64,000 bases of DNA, taken from positions 2,914,001 through 2,978,000 of the forward strand of contig CBDEVT010000001.1 in the NCBI GenBank assembly GCA_965243825.1. The letters are read 5' to 3'. The stretch is from JAJCYX01 sp965243825 (GTDB taxonomy: Bacteria > Chloroflexota > Dehalococcoidia > Lucifugimonadales > Lucifugimonadaceae). The position numbers and the translations under genes were made by a program. Position 1 is the first letter of the stretch. Each line of letters opens with the position of its first letter. Below, piece after piece: positions 35,530 through 44,483 of this stretch. Below the pieces are notes generated by a model. That model was given only the letters and a program-made list of their open reading frames with translations, searched no databases and had not been told where the DNA came from.

Positions 35530-36513
35530 TTAGCGGGTTGCGTCCGCCCACATGTCTTCATACAAGGCCTGCGGTTCCGGGTACGGGCTATTCCGAGCGA
35601 ATTCAAGGGCTTCCGCAATGTCTTGCCTGGTCTCCGTTTCAATTTGCTCGCAGTCGCCTTCGGTCGCAACATCCGACCGAATCATTGCTTCTCGATGAAT
35701 GAGTAGTGGATCGCGCTTCCTGGCTTCGTCGACCTCTTCATCAGAGCGGTAGGCCACCTTTCTGACGCGGTCCAGTCCAAGCGAGTGATCTTCGAACCGG
35801 TAGGTCATCGCTTCGATAAGTGTCGGTCCCTCACCTTTTCTGGCCCTATCAACGGCATGCGAGGTTGCCTCAAACATTGCAACAGCGTCCTGCCCATCGA
35901 CCACAACGCCGGGCATGCCGTAAGCGGGTGCTCGATCCGCCACATTGTCGACTGAGACTGAGTTCTCATATGACGTGGTTATTGCGTAGCGATTGTTCTC
36001 GCAGAGAAATATCACTGGCAGATTCCACAGGGCAGCCATGTTCATCGATTCGTGACATGCCCCCTGGTTTGAAGCTCCGTCACCGAAAAACACCAGCGAG
36101 ACGAAATCCTGTTTCAGTACCTTGGCAGCCAGACCAGCACCTGTCGCTATAGGCACGGACGAAGCAACAATCCCCGATTCTCCAAGGATGCCAACTGAGA
36201 AATCGGCGAGGTGCATCGAACCGCCCTTGCCTTTGCAGAATCCGTCTGCCTTCCCGAGCAGCTCCGCCATGGCGTGCTTAACACTTGCGCCTTTCGCGAT
36301 CGGATGGCCGTGAGACCGATGATTCCCGGCAATGCGGTCATCATCACGCAGCGCTGCACAGGCGCCTACCGCAACCGCTTCTTCTCCGATATAGGGGTGT
36401 GCCGGGCCGATCAATTCACCGGCTGAATGAATCTCGATGACGGCCTCTTCGAAATACCGGATCAGGCACATCCTTCGATACATCAGCAGCATAGTGTCTT
36501 GATCAGGCAGCAT
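35530..36513 (-). CDS. 2-oxoacid dehydrogenase E1 component, alpha subunit
   Basis: This 327-aa thiamine-diphosphate enzyme subunit has the TPP motif GDGASNQG at 144-151 ending in CENNRYA (NN at 173-174). HRSHGHPIAKG (65-75) and GKGGSMHLAD (95-104) are standard. The phosphorylation-loop region EDHSLG is that of bacterial E1-alpha. A GGAG lies 6 bp before the ATG. It is first in the minus-strand operon E1-alpha, E1-beta, aldo/keto reductase, and divergent from a small ORF/PhyH pair. Confidence 0.92.
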   Translation of the reverse strand: MLPDQDTMLLMYRRMCLIRYFEEAVIEIHSAGELIGPAHPYIGEEAVAVGACAALRDDDRIAGNHRSHGHPIAKGASVKHAMAELLGKADGFCKGKGGSMHLADFSVGILGESGIVASSVPIATGAGLAAKVLKQDFVSLVFFGDGASNQGACHESMNMAALWNLPVIFLCENNRYAITTSYENSVSVDNVADRAPAYGMPGVVVDGQDAVAMFEATSHAVDRARKGEGPTLIEAMTYRFEDHSLGLDRVRKVAYRSDEEVDEARKRDPLLIHREAMIRSDVATEGDCEQIETETRQDIAEALEFARNSPYPEPQALYEDMWADATR

Positions 36514-36698
36514 CTGGATCTCCGGTTGCCGTGTACAAACTTGTTGGTTTCCGCGCAGCGTTCATGAGTTGGCCGGGAGTATAACGCCTGCTATCGCGTC
36601 CATTAGGTTGGCTGCCGTCTGATAGCGGGGCGACGATTTTGGCGGTAGTCGCTCCAGCGAGAGCGGCAACTCTGCGCAGACTGGTATGCTGCGGCTCC

Positions 36699-36968
36699 AT
36701 GACGCGCCAACGATTGCTTTATCTCAACGCGATATCTCGCAGCATCCGCTCAGCGGTGGTCGGATTCGCACTTCACGAGCCTCACGCCTCCGATTCGCCG
36801 CAGGTCGAGGTCAATGCCGTGATGCCGTACGACACGGTGCACGATGCTATTGCTGACGGCTGGAAAGTCGTTCATTTTCCTGATCAGCGGCTCGACATCA
36901 GACCGGAACAGGTCGGTGCTTTCGGCTACGAATTCATCCTGGAGAAGATGGTCGATAACGATGCCTGA
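36699..36968 (+). CDS. Small uncharacterised protein overlapping the PhyH gene
   Basis: This 89-aa ORF starts at an ATG reached after TATGCT at 36684. Its end (GYEFILEKMVDNDA) overlaps the PhyH start by 8 bp, so the frames are coupled. The second half, DTVHDAIADGWKVVHFPDQR, has a compact alpha/beta look. I do not recognise a family. Protein-like composition, the overlap and the shared orientation support a real gene. It could be a partner or regulator of the dioxygenase. Confidence 0.55.
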   Translation: MTRQRLLYLNAISRSIRSAVVGFALHEPHASDSPQVEVNAVMPYDTVHDAIADGWKVVHFPDQRLDIRPEQVGAFGYEFILEKMVDNDA

Positions 36969-37833
36969 TTCCACCAAACCAATCCTCTTTACCGACGACC
37001 AGATGGCGTCGTTCATCATCAACGGCTTCATCGTGGTCGAGCCAGTGCTACCAGACGGTTACAACGAAGGCATCATCTGTGACCTTCAGGCCATGCCAGA
37101 AAACCCGGGTGAGCACATCGTTGAGTCTCTTCCTGCCCTGGCCGACCTGCTGGACAATCCCGCTATCGTCGGCGCACTGACGAGCCTGCTCGGGCCTGGT
37201 TACGTACGGGATCCGGGCGGCCACATCCACTTGAATCCACCGGACACTCGCGGCCAGCCCTGGCACCAGGACGAGAGATTTGGTCGCGGACACCAGGACC
37301 GGGACGTGGATCACATTCGCCAGTTGATGTTCATGTACTACCCGCAGGACGTCGAACCAGACATGGGTCCGACTGTTGTTCTACCCGGAAGTCACAGGCG
37401 AATAGCGTCGCCAGAAAGCATGGTCACGCTGGTGAACCTGCGAGGTCAGCAGTTCTCACTGGTCAAGGCTGGATCAGTTTTGCTTACACACTTCGATATC
37501 TGGCACGCGGCGACCGGAAACAGAAGTGAACGCGTCAGGTACATGATCAAGTTCCCGTTTAGCCGCACCGTCGAGAACACCGAGCCATCATGGGACCACG
37601 AACCACAGAACATTGGCGCGGTCAGGCAACGATTGGACGGCGAGCACCCGTCGCTGCTCTCACGAAACGAGTATGAGACTGATCATGCGCTGAGAGTGCG
37701 GACGTGGAACAACGTCGCAGGCAGCGCAGCGATGCCGCTCCGATCGGGAGAGCACCTCGGGGGGCCGTGGCCTGAATCAGGTGGAGCGACCACCGCATCT
37801 CGACGTCGGAGAGACATGCCCCAGCTTCAATAG
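36961..37833 (+). CDS. Phytanoyl-CoA dioxygenase-family protein
   Basis: This 290-aa Fe(II)/2-oxoglutarate dioxygenase has iron ligands H102 and D104 (WHQDERFG) and H182 (FDIWHAATGN), with R193 for the co-substrate. TDDQMASFIINGFIVVEP at the start is the usual PhyH opening. The C-terminal ~50 residues are polar, with a basic RRRR stretch and no homology that I see. It differs strongly from the EctD-like PhyH at 10.8 kb. The start at 36961 is chosen by family alignment; upstream in-frame codons add 39 residues that overlap the small ORF. Confidence 0.88.
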   Translation: MPDSTKPILFTDDQMASFIINGFIVVEPVLPDGYNEGIICDLQAMPENPGEHIVESLPALADLLDNPAIVGALTSLLGPGYVRDPGGHIHLNPPDTRGQPWHQDERFGRGHQDRDVDHIRQLMFMYYPQDVEPDMGPTVVLPGSHRRIASPESMVTLVNLRGQQFSLVKAGSVLLTHFDIWHAATGNRSERVRYMIKFPFSRTVENTEPSWDHEPQNIGAVRQRLDGEHPSLLSRNEYETDHALRVRTWNNVAGSAAMPLRSGEHLGGPWPESGGATTASRRRRDMPQLQ

Positions 37834-37876
37834 CGGGTGCGGAGTCGGTACCCCGGCGTTCACAACGGCGCTCCTA

Positions 37877-38773
37877 CTATTTGCCTGGAACTTCACCGCC
37901 ATTTTCGAACGGTAAGAGAGCAGCGTAGAGGAAGCTGTTGGCCGGGGTTGAGGTTCCGTACATTGCTCCGAGATTAATCACAGTTCTACAAGCTGCATCC
38001 AACTCGAGAGGCCGTCCGGCGAGGATGTCCTTGAGCATGGAAGGCTGAAACTCGGGATTCATTTCTCGCCAGTATCGCTCCATTGCCACCAAGTCAGAAT
38101 CTGTGTCGGAGATACCGACTCTTTTGGCGAGGGCCGTTATCTCGCGCGTGGCCTGCATCGAAAGCTCCACGAGCTCCGGTACAACAGAGACTCCACCAAC
38201 GTTCTGTCTGCTTACCGCGCATACAGGCGCGTTTCCAGCGAATATGGCGAACTTGTGCCATATCGGTTCGATCACGCTCGCATGATGCCGGACTCGGATG
38301 TTTGAATCGGCAAACACGTCAGAGATCAGTTCGGTTCGATCGCTTCTACCACGCGGCCATTCTCCAATCGCCATAGGTCCACCAGTTGATGCGCCAATCA
38401 CCTTTTCTGCACCGAAATGCTTTGCGCAGCGGTCAGGCGCATCCACGCCATTGCAAAGTGGAACCACTGTAGTTTTTGGGCCAATCAATGGCAGTGCGTC
38501 TCGGCATGCCTGGTCCAGCTGGTATAGCTTCACTGAAATGATCAGATAGTCCACCTCGCCAGCTGTGGACGGATCGTCCGTGGCGCGGACATCGGGCAGG
38601 ACAAGTGGTTCAGGCTGAAATGGCCCAGCCGGTATCCGGAGCCCCTCGGCGTGCAATCGGTGAAACGTCTCGCCACGTGCCAGCACGGTCACATCGTGAT
38701 TGGCAGCGATCAGACGCGCCGCGAATCTGGCGCCATAATCCCCAACTCCAAGGAATGCGATGCTAGGTTTCAC
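37877..38773 (-). CDS. PanE/ApbA-family 2-dehydropantoate 2-reductase-like protein
   Basis: This 298-aa NADPH-dependent reductase has GVGDYG at 9-14, the catalytic lysine K174 in WHKFAIFAGN with N181, and the C-terminal SMLKDILAGRPLELD. All are positioned as in ketopantoate reductase. Its place at the end of an acyl-CoA synthetase/cupin/SDR operon argues against a pantothenate role and for reduction of another 2-oxoacid. Start is GTG. Confidence 0.85.
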   Translation of the reverse strand: MKPSIAFLGVGDYGARFAARLIAANHDVTVLARGETFHRLHAEGLRIPAGPFQPEPLVLPDVRATDDPSTAGEVDYLIISVKLYQLDQACRDALPLIGPKTTVVPLCNGVDAPDRCAKHFGAEKVIGASTGGPMAIGEWPRGRSDRTELISDVFADSNIRVRHHASVIEPIWHKFAIFAGNAPVCAVSRQNVGGVSVVPELVELSMQATREITALAKRVGISDTDSDLVAMERYWREMNPEFQPSMLKDILAGRPLELDAACRTVINLGAMYGTSTPANSFLYAALLPFENGGEVPGK

Positions 38774-38853
38774 TTTGATACCGCCGTCTTCATGGGCACG
38801 CCGAAGAGTTCGTTCGCGCTACACAAACCAAGAGTCTGAAACTGACCGGGTGT

Positions 38854-39651
38854 TCATTCGTCAAAATAGGCGTGGCGGGACATCATGGATGCTCCACCGT
38901 CAACTGTAAGCACCGAACCTGTGACCCATCTGGACTCGTCACTCGCCAGATACACTGCAGCCCATGCGACATCCCAGGGAGTTCCTTCTGTACGCAGCAT
39001 CGTCGAATTCTTGCGTTGCTCTCGCATCTTCTCGGAAAGCCTCCAAGCAACCATCGGTGTATAGACCGCGCCAGGGGCGATAGCATTGACACGCACGCCT
39101 TCCGGCCCATGATCGGCCGCCATCGACATCGTCAATCCGATCACGCCAGCTTTAGATGCTGTGTACGCTGCGGCCTTCGACGCCCGGAGACCGGCAATTG
39201 AAGCGACGTTAATGATTGAGCCTCCACCTGCATTCACCATATGAGGAATGGCAAACTTTGATGTAAGCATCATGCTCTTCAGGTTCAGCGCCATGAACTG
39301 GTCCCACACGTTCGGATCGATCTCAGTTACGGGTTGGCGAATGCTGTTACCGACGTTGTTGTGCAGTACGTTAATCGCGCCGTATATGTCGAATGCTGCT
39401 TCGATCAGGCCCCGACAGTCGGCCTCATTGGTGACATCAGCCTGAACGGCCAATGCAGTACCGCCTTCAGACTCGATTTCTTTGCGGGTTGATTCAGCCT
39501 TATCAAGTTCGATATCGGCCAGGACAACTTTCGCTCCCTCACGAGCAAATAGGATGGCCGCTGCTTTTCCGTTCCCGACTCCCTCGTCACGCGTCCCAGC
39601 GCCAGTCACGATTGCGACCTTGCCTTCTAGCCTTGGTCTATTGTCCTGCAT
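38854..39651 (-). CDS. SDR-family oxidoreductase
   Basis: This 265-aa SDR has a cofactor loop reading TGAGTRDEGVGNGKA, carrying about five extra residues compared with TGxxxGIG. The active site is Ser (NVASIAG) and YTASK. The ATG at 39651 is used because TGGAGAC lies 6 bp upstream; an earlier GTG overlaps the cupin stop. It is the third gene in a four-gene operon beginning with the acyl-CoA synthetase. It probably oxidises or reduces a hydroxy or keto group of the CoA-linked or free acid. Confidence 0.88.
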   Translation of the reverse strand: MQDNRPRLEGKVAIVTGAGTRDEGVGNGKAAAILFAREGAKVVLADIELDKAESTRKEIESEGGTALAVQADVTNEADCRGLIEAAFDIYGAINVLHNNVGNSIRQPVTEIDPNVWDQFMALNLKSMMLTSKFAIPHMVNAGGGSIINVASIAGLRASKAAAYTASKAGVIGLTMSMAADHGPEGVRVNAIAPGAVYTPMVAWRLSEKMREQRKNSTMLRTEGTPWDVAWAAVYLASDESRWVTGSVLTVDGGASMMSRHAYFDE

Positions 39652-39674
39652 TCTGTCTCCAGTTTTTTTTCGGT

Positions 39675-40022
39675 TCACTCAAGAGTCACAAAGACACTGT
39701 GCCGCACCTTGCCATCTACTGCCCTACTGATGTGTCCCTGACCGGTCGTGTCCTCCGCAAGAAACAATTCGCCAGGACCAATGACTCGTTTTGTTCCATC
39801 ACCAACAGTGATCTCGACGGCGGCATCCAGGTTGATGATGAACTGACGTCGAGGAGCTGGATGAAAATCGAGATCGTAGTCACCGGGTGTCTCCCTCAGG
39901 ACCATGCCTTTCGCGGGGATCGTTTCGGAAAGAAATCCGATTCCAGAAGGGCTCAGATCGTATTCAATATCATCGAAATGTGACTTACCGTCATCTCCTG
40001 TGAAAATTCGCGTTAACTTCAT
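39675..40022 (-). CDS. Small cupin-domain protein
   Basis: This 115-aa single-domain cupin shows the two-motif pattern: FHPAPRRQFIINL for motif 1, without the full three-histidine set, and GPGELFLAEDTTGQGH for motif 2. The metal site may be reduced (H54 and H97 remain). Cupins of this size act as isomerases, dioxygenases or binding proteins. A GAGGAGC lies directly before the ATG, and the gene is 15 bp after the acyl-CoA synthetase. Confidence 0.75.
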   Translation of the reverse strand: MKLTRIFTGDDGKSHFDDIEYDLSPSGIGFLSETIPAKGMVLRETPGDYDLDFHPAPRRQFIINLDAAVEITVGDGTKRVIGPGELFLAEDTTGQGHISRAVDGKVRHSVFVTLE

Positions 40023-40037
40023 GCGGCTCCTCGACTT

Positions 40038-41660
40038 TTATCCAATCCTGCGTTCGTGTCCGGCCCATTCGCGCTCACGGAGTAAGAACTTCTGGATCTT
40101 GCCAGTTGCTGTCTTCGGCAGTTCTCCGAACTCGATGGTGTGCGGCGTTTTGAAACGTGCGAGCCTTTGCCCGCAGAACTCGATAAGTTCTTTGTCGCTC
40201 ACTGTCTCTCCACCGATCAGGGCAACGAAAGCTTTTGGAACTTCACCCCATCGTTCATCCGGCACCCCCACCACGCACACCTCATGCACCGATGGATGCT
40301 CCATCAATACCTGTTCAACCTCGATACTGGAGATGTTTTCACCTCCGGAGATGATGACATCTTTCTTTCTGTCTTTTAGCTCTATGTATCCATCAGGATG
40401 CACGACGGCTAAATCTCCGGTGTGGAACCAGCCCCCAGCGAACGCCTCACGCGTAGATTCAACATCCTGATAGTAGGCTTTCATGACCGTGTTGCCACGA
40501 GTCACTACTTCCCCGACGGTTTCGCCATCTGCCGGGACATCAAGCATGTTTTCTGTGACTACCCTCACGCCGACATGCGAGGTGGTGACGGGCGCTCCCT
40601 GCCGCGATTTCGCCTGCGCTAAGTCTCCCGACGTCATCGTTTCCCAGTCGGGCTGAGGAGCTGCGATTGTGCATGGGCCGTATGTCTCGGTGAGACCATA
40701 AAGATGTTCTAGTTCGGCTCCCATCGATTTCATAGAACGTAGGATCCTTGGCGACGGCGGAGCGCCACCTGTGAAGACTCTTACCCCCTTAAGTGCGTCG
40801 GCCTGAGCGCGATCTGATGCTTCTAGAATCGACAGGACTGTCGGCGCTGCACACATGTGGGTTACAGAATTTCTTGAGGCGTTCTCGAAGATCTTTTCGG
40901 CATCGACTTTTCTCAAGCAGACATGTTGGCCACCAACTGCGGTCACGGCCCACGTATAGCACCAGCCGTTGCAGTGGAACATCGGTAGTGTCCAAAGGTA
41001 GACACTGCTGGCGTTTAATCCGGCATCGATCACTTGTCCCAGCGCATTCAGATATGCGCCTCGCCCGGAATACTCAACACCCTTTGGCTCGCCAGTAGTG
41101 CCCGACGTGTAGTTGATGGCAATGGTGTCGAGTTCGCTACGTTCAATTACTGGAGCTATCACACCCTGACCGGAGCGCAGAAATTCCTCGTACTCGATTG
41201 AGCCCTCAATGCCAGATGGAGGCATGGTGTCGACTACTTCAATAGCCAATCCAACCGTGTCGACGGCTTCAAGTGCTTTCTTCACGATGGGCGAAAGCTC
41301 TGAGTCGAAGACCAGAGCTTTCGCTCCCGAATGCCGGAGGATGAAGCTAATCTCCCGGCTGCTAAGTCGTGTATTGATAGCGACCAGCACTGCCCCCAGA
41401 CGCATAGGCCCGTAATGGCCTTCGAGCAACTCCGGAATGTTGGGTAGCAGATACGCAACTCGATCCCCTGGACCTATGCCGGCTCGTACCAGTGCGCCAA
41501 CGAGTTGTGAAACTCTCTGATCAAACTGAGAGTAAGTTAGGGCTTTTGAACCATATGTAACCGCCGCCTTGTCTGGATAGACGCGTGCAGATCTTTCCAG
41601 AAACAGCCCTGGGTACAGGTTGAGGAACGAAACGCCATCGGGAAGACTGGTGGGTGACAC
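40038..41660 (-). CDS. AMP-dependent acyl-CoA synthetase (fatty/aryl-CoA ligase type)
   Basis: This 540-aa ANL-superfamily enzyme has the P-loop YTSGTTGEPKG at 184-194, YGLTETYGP, GWFHTGDLAV with the AMP-binding Asp, DRKKDVIISGGENISSIEVE at the hinge, and catalytic K521 in LPKTATGKIQK. It activates a carboxylic acid to its CoA thioester with ATP. The sequence resembles medium-chain/long-chain FadD-like and methylthiopropionate-type (DmdB) ligases; the motif alone does not decide. Start is GTG. It heads the operon synthetase, cupin, SDR, PanE-like reductase. Confidence 0.92.
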   Translation of the reverse strand: MSPTSLPDGVSFLNLYPGLFLERSARVYPDKAAVTYGSKALTYSQFDQRVSQLVGALVRAGIGPGDRVAYLLPNIPELLEGHYGPMRLGAVLVAINTRLSSREISFILRHSGAKALVFDSELSPIVKKALEAVDTVGLAIEVVDTMPPSGIEGSIEYEEFLRSGQGVIAPVIERSELDTIAINYTSGTTGEPKGVEYSGRGAYLNALGQVIDAGLNASSVYLWTLPMFHCNGWCYTWAVTAVGGQHVCLRKVDAEKIFENASRNSVTHMCAAPTVLSILEASDRAQADALKGVRVFTGGAPPSPRILRSMKSMGAELEHLYGLTETYGPCTIAAPQPDWETMTSGDLAQAKSRQGAPVTTSHVGVRVVTENMLDVPADGETVGEVVTRGNTVMKAYYQDVESTREAFAGGWFHTGDLAVVHPDGYIELKDRKKDVIISGGENISSIEVEQVLMEHPSVHEVCVVGVPDERWGEVPKAFVALIGGETVSDKELIEFCGQRLARFKTPHTIEFGELPKTATGKIQKFLLREREWAGHERRIG

Positions 41661-41840
41661 GGCAAACGTCTATTGAGCGGCTTGAGGGGCGAATTGGCGG
41701 TAACCATACCTGACCACGTTCAGATCCTGCCGCCGTATCGCGTAGCCCAACTTCATTGCGACGTAACACTCCAAAGACTTGATATCAGTCGGGGGCATCG
41801 CGAGAGATTACTGCAAACGACCCAAATCGGATCGTCTGCT

Positions 41841-42857
41841 TCATTCGATCCGATACGCGCTGAGGGCTGTTGCTCGGAAGAGATCGGATTTCTCTTCATC
41901 GGTAAATCCGACAGCGATCCTTTTGAATGCGTTCCACAGGACGGGGTAGGAAACTGACACCTTGTCCACGGGAAAATTGCTTTCGAACATACAGCGCTTG
42001 GTTCCGAATTTTTCGATGCAATGCAGATACCAGGGGGCCATTAGGTCGGCCACCTCCTTTGAACCAGGCGGAACCGCCCGTTCGTGCCAATCGCGTCCCC
42101 CCAGTGGCATTCCACAACCACCGAGTTTCACGACGACATTCGGGCATTCTGACAGTTCGGCGATTCCGCTCGACCACAGATCGAACACTTCGTCTGACCT
42201 GTCCGCGTAACGTCCAATACCAATTGGCCCTGCGATGTGATTGAGAATGATTCGCACACCCGGGAAAGACTTTGCCAGGTCCGCCACCTCACGTAATTGG
42301 TGGTGGTAAGTCCACGCTTCGAAGCTCAGATCCAGTTCTTCTAGAACAGCGAATCCTTCGCGAAAATTCCGTTCGTAAAGTAGGCCTTTCGGCGGATTTT
42401 TGTATCGGCGAATATCGGGGTCGTCGTCCCATACCGCGGCGTGTCGGATACCACGAAAACGATCCGGACTCGCCTGTTTATGTGCGACCAGGACCTCTTC
42501 GACTGCTGATCCCAAAGACAGGTCTGCAAATCCGACAATACCGGCGGCAACCTTCGTGTCTCCGTACTGCCCGCTGGCGCTCATCGCAGCAAGTCCGTTT
42601 ACGAACTCGGTCTCGCCGACCGGACTCATGGCCGTTGGTCCGTCTTTGCGATACATGGAGCTGCATTCGATGAAGACCGTCTCTGTAATGCGGTGCCCGG
42701 AATTGGTATCCGAGAGCAATTCATCTAGCAGGTATCGTCCACCGGGTCTGATTTCTGATCGGTCCCAGAAATGATGGTGTGGATCGCATATTTCCAATTC
42801 CGGCTCGATAATCTCTTCCGTCGTACGGGTGTGCCACGCATCGAGATCGTTGACCAT
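41841..42857 (-). CDS. Amidohydrolase 2-family (PF04909) metal-dependent hydrolase
   Basis: This 338-aa TIM-barrel hydrolase shows ICDPHHHFWD near the N-terminus (metal HxH), ILNHIAG with a central His, and FESNFPVDK with the catalytic Asp. The family includes lactonases (such as 2-pyrone-4,6-dicarboxylate and L-rhamnono/L-fucono-lactonases) and decarboxylases. A perfect AGGAGGA lies 6 bp before the ATG at 42857, preferred over an in-frame codon at 42884. Sugar-lactone hydrolysis would fit the enolase-rich context. Confidence 0.88.
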   Translation of the reverse strand: MVNDLDAWHTRTTEEIIEPELEICDPHHHFWDRSEIRPGGRYLLDELLSDTNSGHRITETVFIECSSMYRKDGPTAMSPVGETEFVNGLAAMSASGQYGDTKVAAGIVGFADLSLGSAVEEVLVAHKQASPDRFRGIRHAAVWDDDPDIRRYKNPPKGLLYERNFREGFAVLEELDLSFEAWTYHHQLREVADLAKSFPGVRIILNHIAGPIGIGRYADRSDEVFDLWSSGIAELSECPNVVVKLGGCGMPLGGRDWHERAVPPGSKEVADLMAPWYLHCIEKFGTKRCMFESNFPVDKVSVSYPVLWNAFKRIAVGFTDEEKSDLFRATALSAYRIE

Positions 42858-43079
42858 GATTCCTCCTGCTTCGACTGTTCGCACTGCTTGCAGATTCGTG
42901 TTTTTCGGTATGAACTTCTGACCTACCCCACCCTAGCGGCACCAGTTATTTATCGTTTCATGAACGAAATCAACTCCAAAAAAAGTCTGAACCTGGATGA
43001 CCTGTAGATGGCATTTTCCCTATAGGAGCTTGTTGGACGCCGCATACCGAGTCTATGTGGAGACTTGGAGACCGCAAAA

Positions 43080-43364
43080 ATGTCGAAGAAAGAGGACCAT
43101 GTTCGCGCTCGTCTGTCGAGCCTAAGGGCGTCTATCGCAGCGAATACCAGATGGGCCACTGAACCAGATCCACAAGGTGCCACACGAATTGCTCGGCCGG
43201 GATTAGAAGCGCAATCCGCCAGGGTACTCGATCCGGACGGTATTCTCAGGAAAGATAATCCAAGAGAATTTTCAAGGCGACTAAGAAGACAGAAAAGGGC
43301 CCATTTTCAAAGCATGGCTTTGAGGCGCTGCCAGAGATCTACATCTAAACACGTTGATCACTGA
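43080..43364 (+). CDS. Small conserved basic protein
   Basis: This 94-aa protein has the layout RASIAANTRWA, ARPGLEAQSARVLDPDG and RRQKRAHFQSMALRR. It resembles a small protein family seen in Actinobacteria and some Chloroflexota (W-A-x-x-P-D ... V-D-P-D-G ... A-R-K-A-Y-F). Function unknown. A GGAG lies about 10 bp upstream. The closing Arg/Lys-rich helix suggests nucleic-acid contact. It sits next to the tRNA relic at the right edge of the putative element, but this type of gene is usually chromosomal. Confidence 0.6.
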   Translation: MSKKEDHVRARLSSLRASIAANTRWATEPDPQGATRIARPGLEAQSARVLDPDGILRKDNPREFSRRLRRQKRAHFQSMALRRCQRSTSKHVDH

Positions 43365-43429
43365 TCAGCTCCTTGAATGGCATGCGATCAAGTGCCAAAA
43401 ACCAGTTTTTTCAAGCACGTAAACTGGGC

Positions 43430-43496
43430 GCACAGAGCATACAGCCAGCCGCCTTCTAAGCACTTGGGCGCAGGTTCGAATCCTGCTGGAGGTGCC
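43430..43496 (+). pseudogene. tRNA-Arg relic (3' part plus degraded D arm)
   Basis: The piece CACAGAGCA (43430-43438) matches part of the D arm, then ~12 unrelated bases interrupt. From 43451 to 43496 the sequence equals tRNA-Arg from anticodon loop to 3' end with three substitutions. The acceptor 5' strand is missing and CCA is lost, so it cannot be a working tRNA. Confidence 0.75.
43451..43496 (+). repeat. 46-bp direct repeat, right copy (attR-like)
   Basis: It is 43/46 identical to 10474-10519 in the same orientation. The mismatches are T/G, C/T and G/A at repeat positions 18, 37 and 40. Confidence 0.75.
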
Positions 43497-43560
43497 TTCT
43501 CAAGGCTCGGTGATCCTGATTGGTGACAAATGCCGACAGTGGTTCAGACGCGACTACGGT

Positions 43561-44451
43561 CTAAGTAGTCGAACGCCGTCCGACCATCCTTTCAGCAATC
43601 ACCTTGATGTCCTGCGGGATTCTCTTAATCGCCGACATTCTGGTCATGATTCCGGCAGTTGTCCGAAGTTTCTGGGTGATCGGCATGTTCGAACGCCAGG
43701 CGACTGATAGGTAAGCCCTGGCAAGCCTTATTCTGCGTAGTGGGAGATCCTTCTTCTTTTCAGTGTCCCACCAGTCCAAGTCCCGGGCCGAATCTACGTC
43801 AGAGGCCCAACGGGCGTACTGCAAGTAGTCTGGAATCTCGATCAGCCTGCCCTGCATAGCGAGCTCAACCATCAGGATCCGGTCCCCACCCAGGATGGCC
43901 GGGTATAGGCCCGTCTTCATCAAGGCCTCTCTTCGCATCACGCCAAAAATGATCCAGTTCTCATGAAGCTCCCTCATGATGCTCAAAAAACGAGTGGCAC
44001 CGTTGTGGGAGCTTGCGTCGACATTGCACTTGTAGTGCTGGTCGAATGTGCCGTCCATAAAGTAGAACTTGGTCTGCGGGTAGCACATCACGACTGAGGG
44101 GTCTTGCTCGACCACCGCCATGCATTTGGATACGAAATTCGGCGCCAGCCAGTCGTCGTGAGCAAGCCACTTGAAGTACTCGCCACGGGCTAGATTTGCC
44201 ACTTTGTTTAGGTTAGGAGCTGCACCCAGATTCGTTTCGTTCCGCGTCAGTTGAATGCGCGAGTCTTTCTCCGCGTACTCCTGGCAGATCTCGAATGTGT
44301 CATCGGTGGAGGCATTATCCGAGATGATCAGCTCGAAATCTTCGAAGTCCTGCGCAAGCACAGATTCGATTGCACAGGCTATGAACTGGGCACCGTTGTA
44401 CACAGGTATTCCGATGCTCATTTTTGGTGTTGAGGTTGTCAATTTACTCAC
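43561..44451 (-). CDS. Family 2 glycosyltransferase
   Basis: This 296-aa GT-A-fold enzyme has IGIPVYNGAQFIACAIESVL (nucleotide-binding strand), ISDNASTDDT, then the metal motif HDD in FKWLAHDDWLAP. No membrane segment is seen except a short hydrophobic stretch near the end. It transfers a sugar from a nucleotide sugar to a glycan or lipid carrier. Last of five genes in a nucleotide-sugar operon. The GTG at 44451 is used; the ATG ten codons later lacks a ribosome site. Confidence 0.88.
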   Translation of the reverse strand: MSKLTTSTPKMSIGIPVYNGAQFIACAIESVLAQDFEDFELIISDNASTDDTFEICQEYAEKDSRIQLTRNETNLGAAPNLNKVANLARGEYFKWLAHDDWLAPNFVSKCMAVVEQDPSVVMCYPQTKFYFMDGTFDQHYKCNVDASSHNGATRFLSIMRELHENWIIFGVMRREALMKTGLYPAILGGDRILMVELAMQGRLIEIPDYLQYARWASDVDSARDLDWWDTEKKKDLPLRRIRLARAYLSVAWRSNMPITQKLRTTAGIMTRMSAIKRIPQDIKVIAERMVGRRSTT

Positions 44452-44483
44452 CTGTCATTGAACTCAGCCAGAACTTGCGGCTC

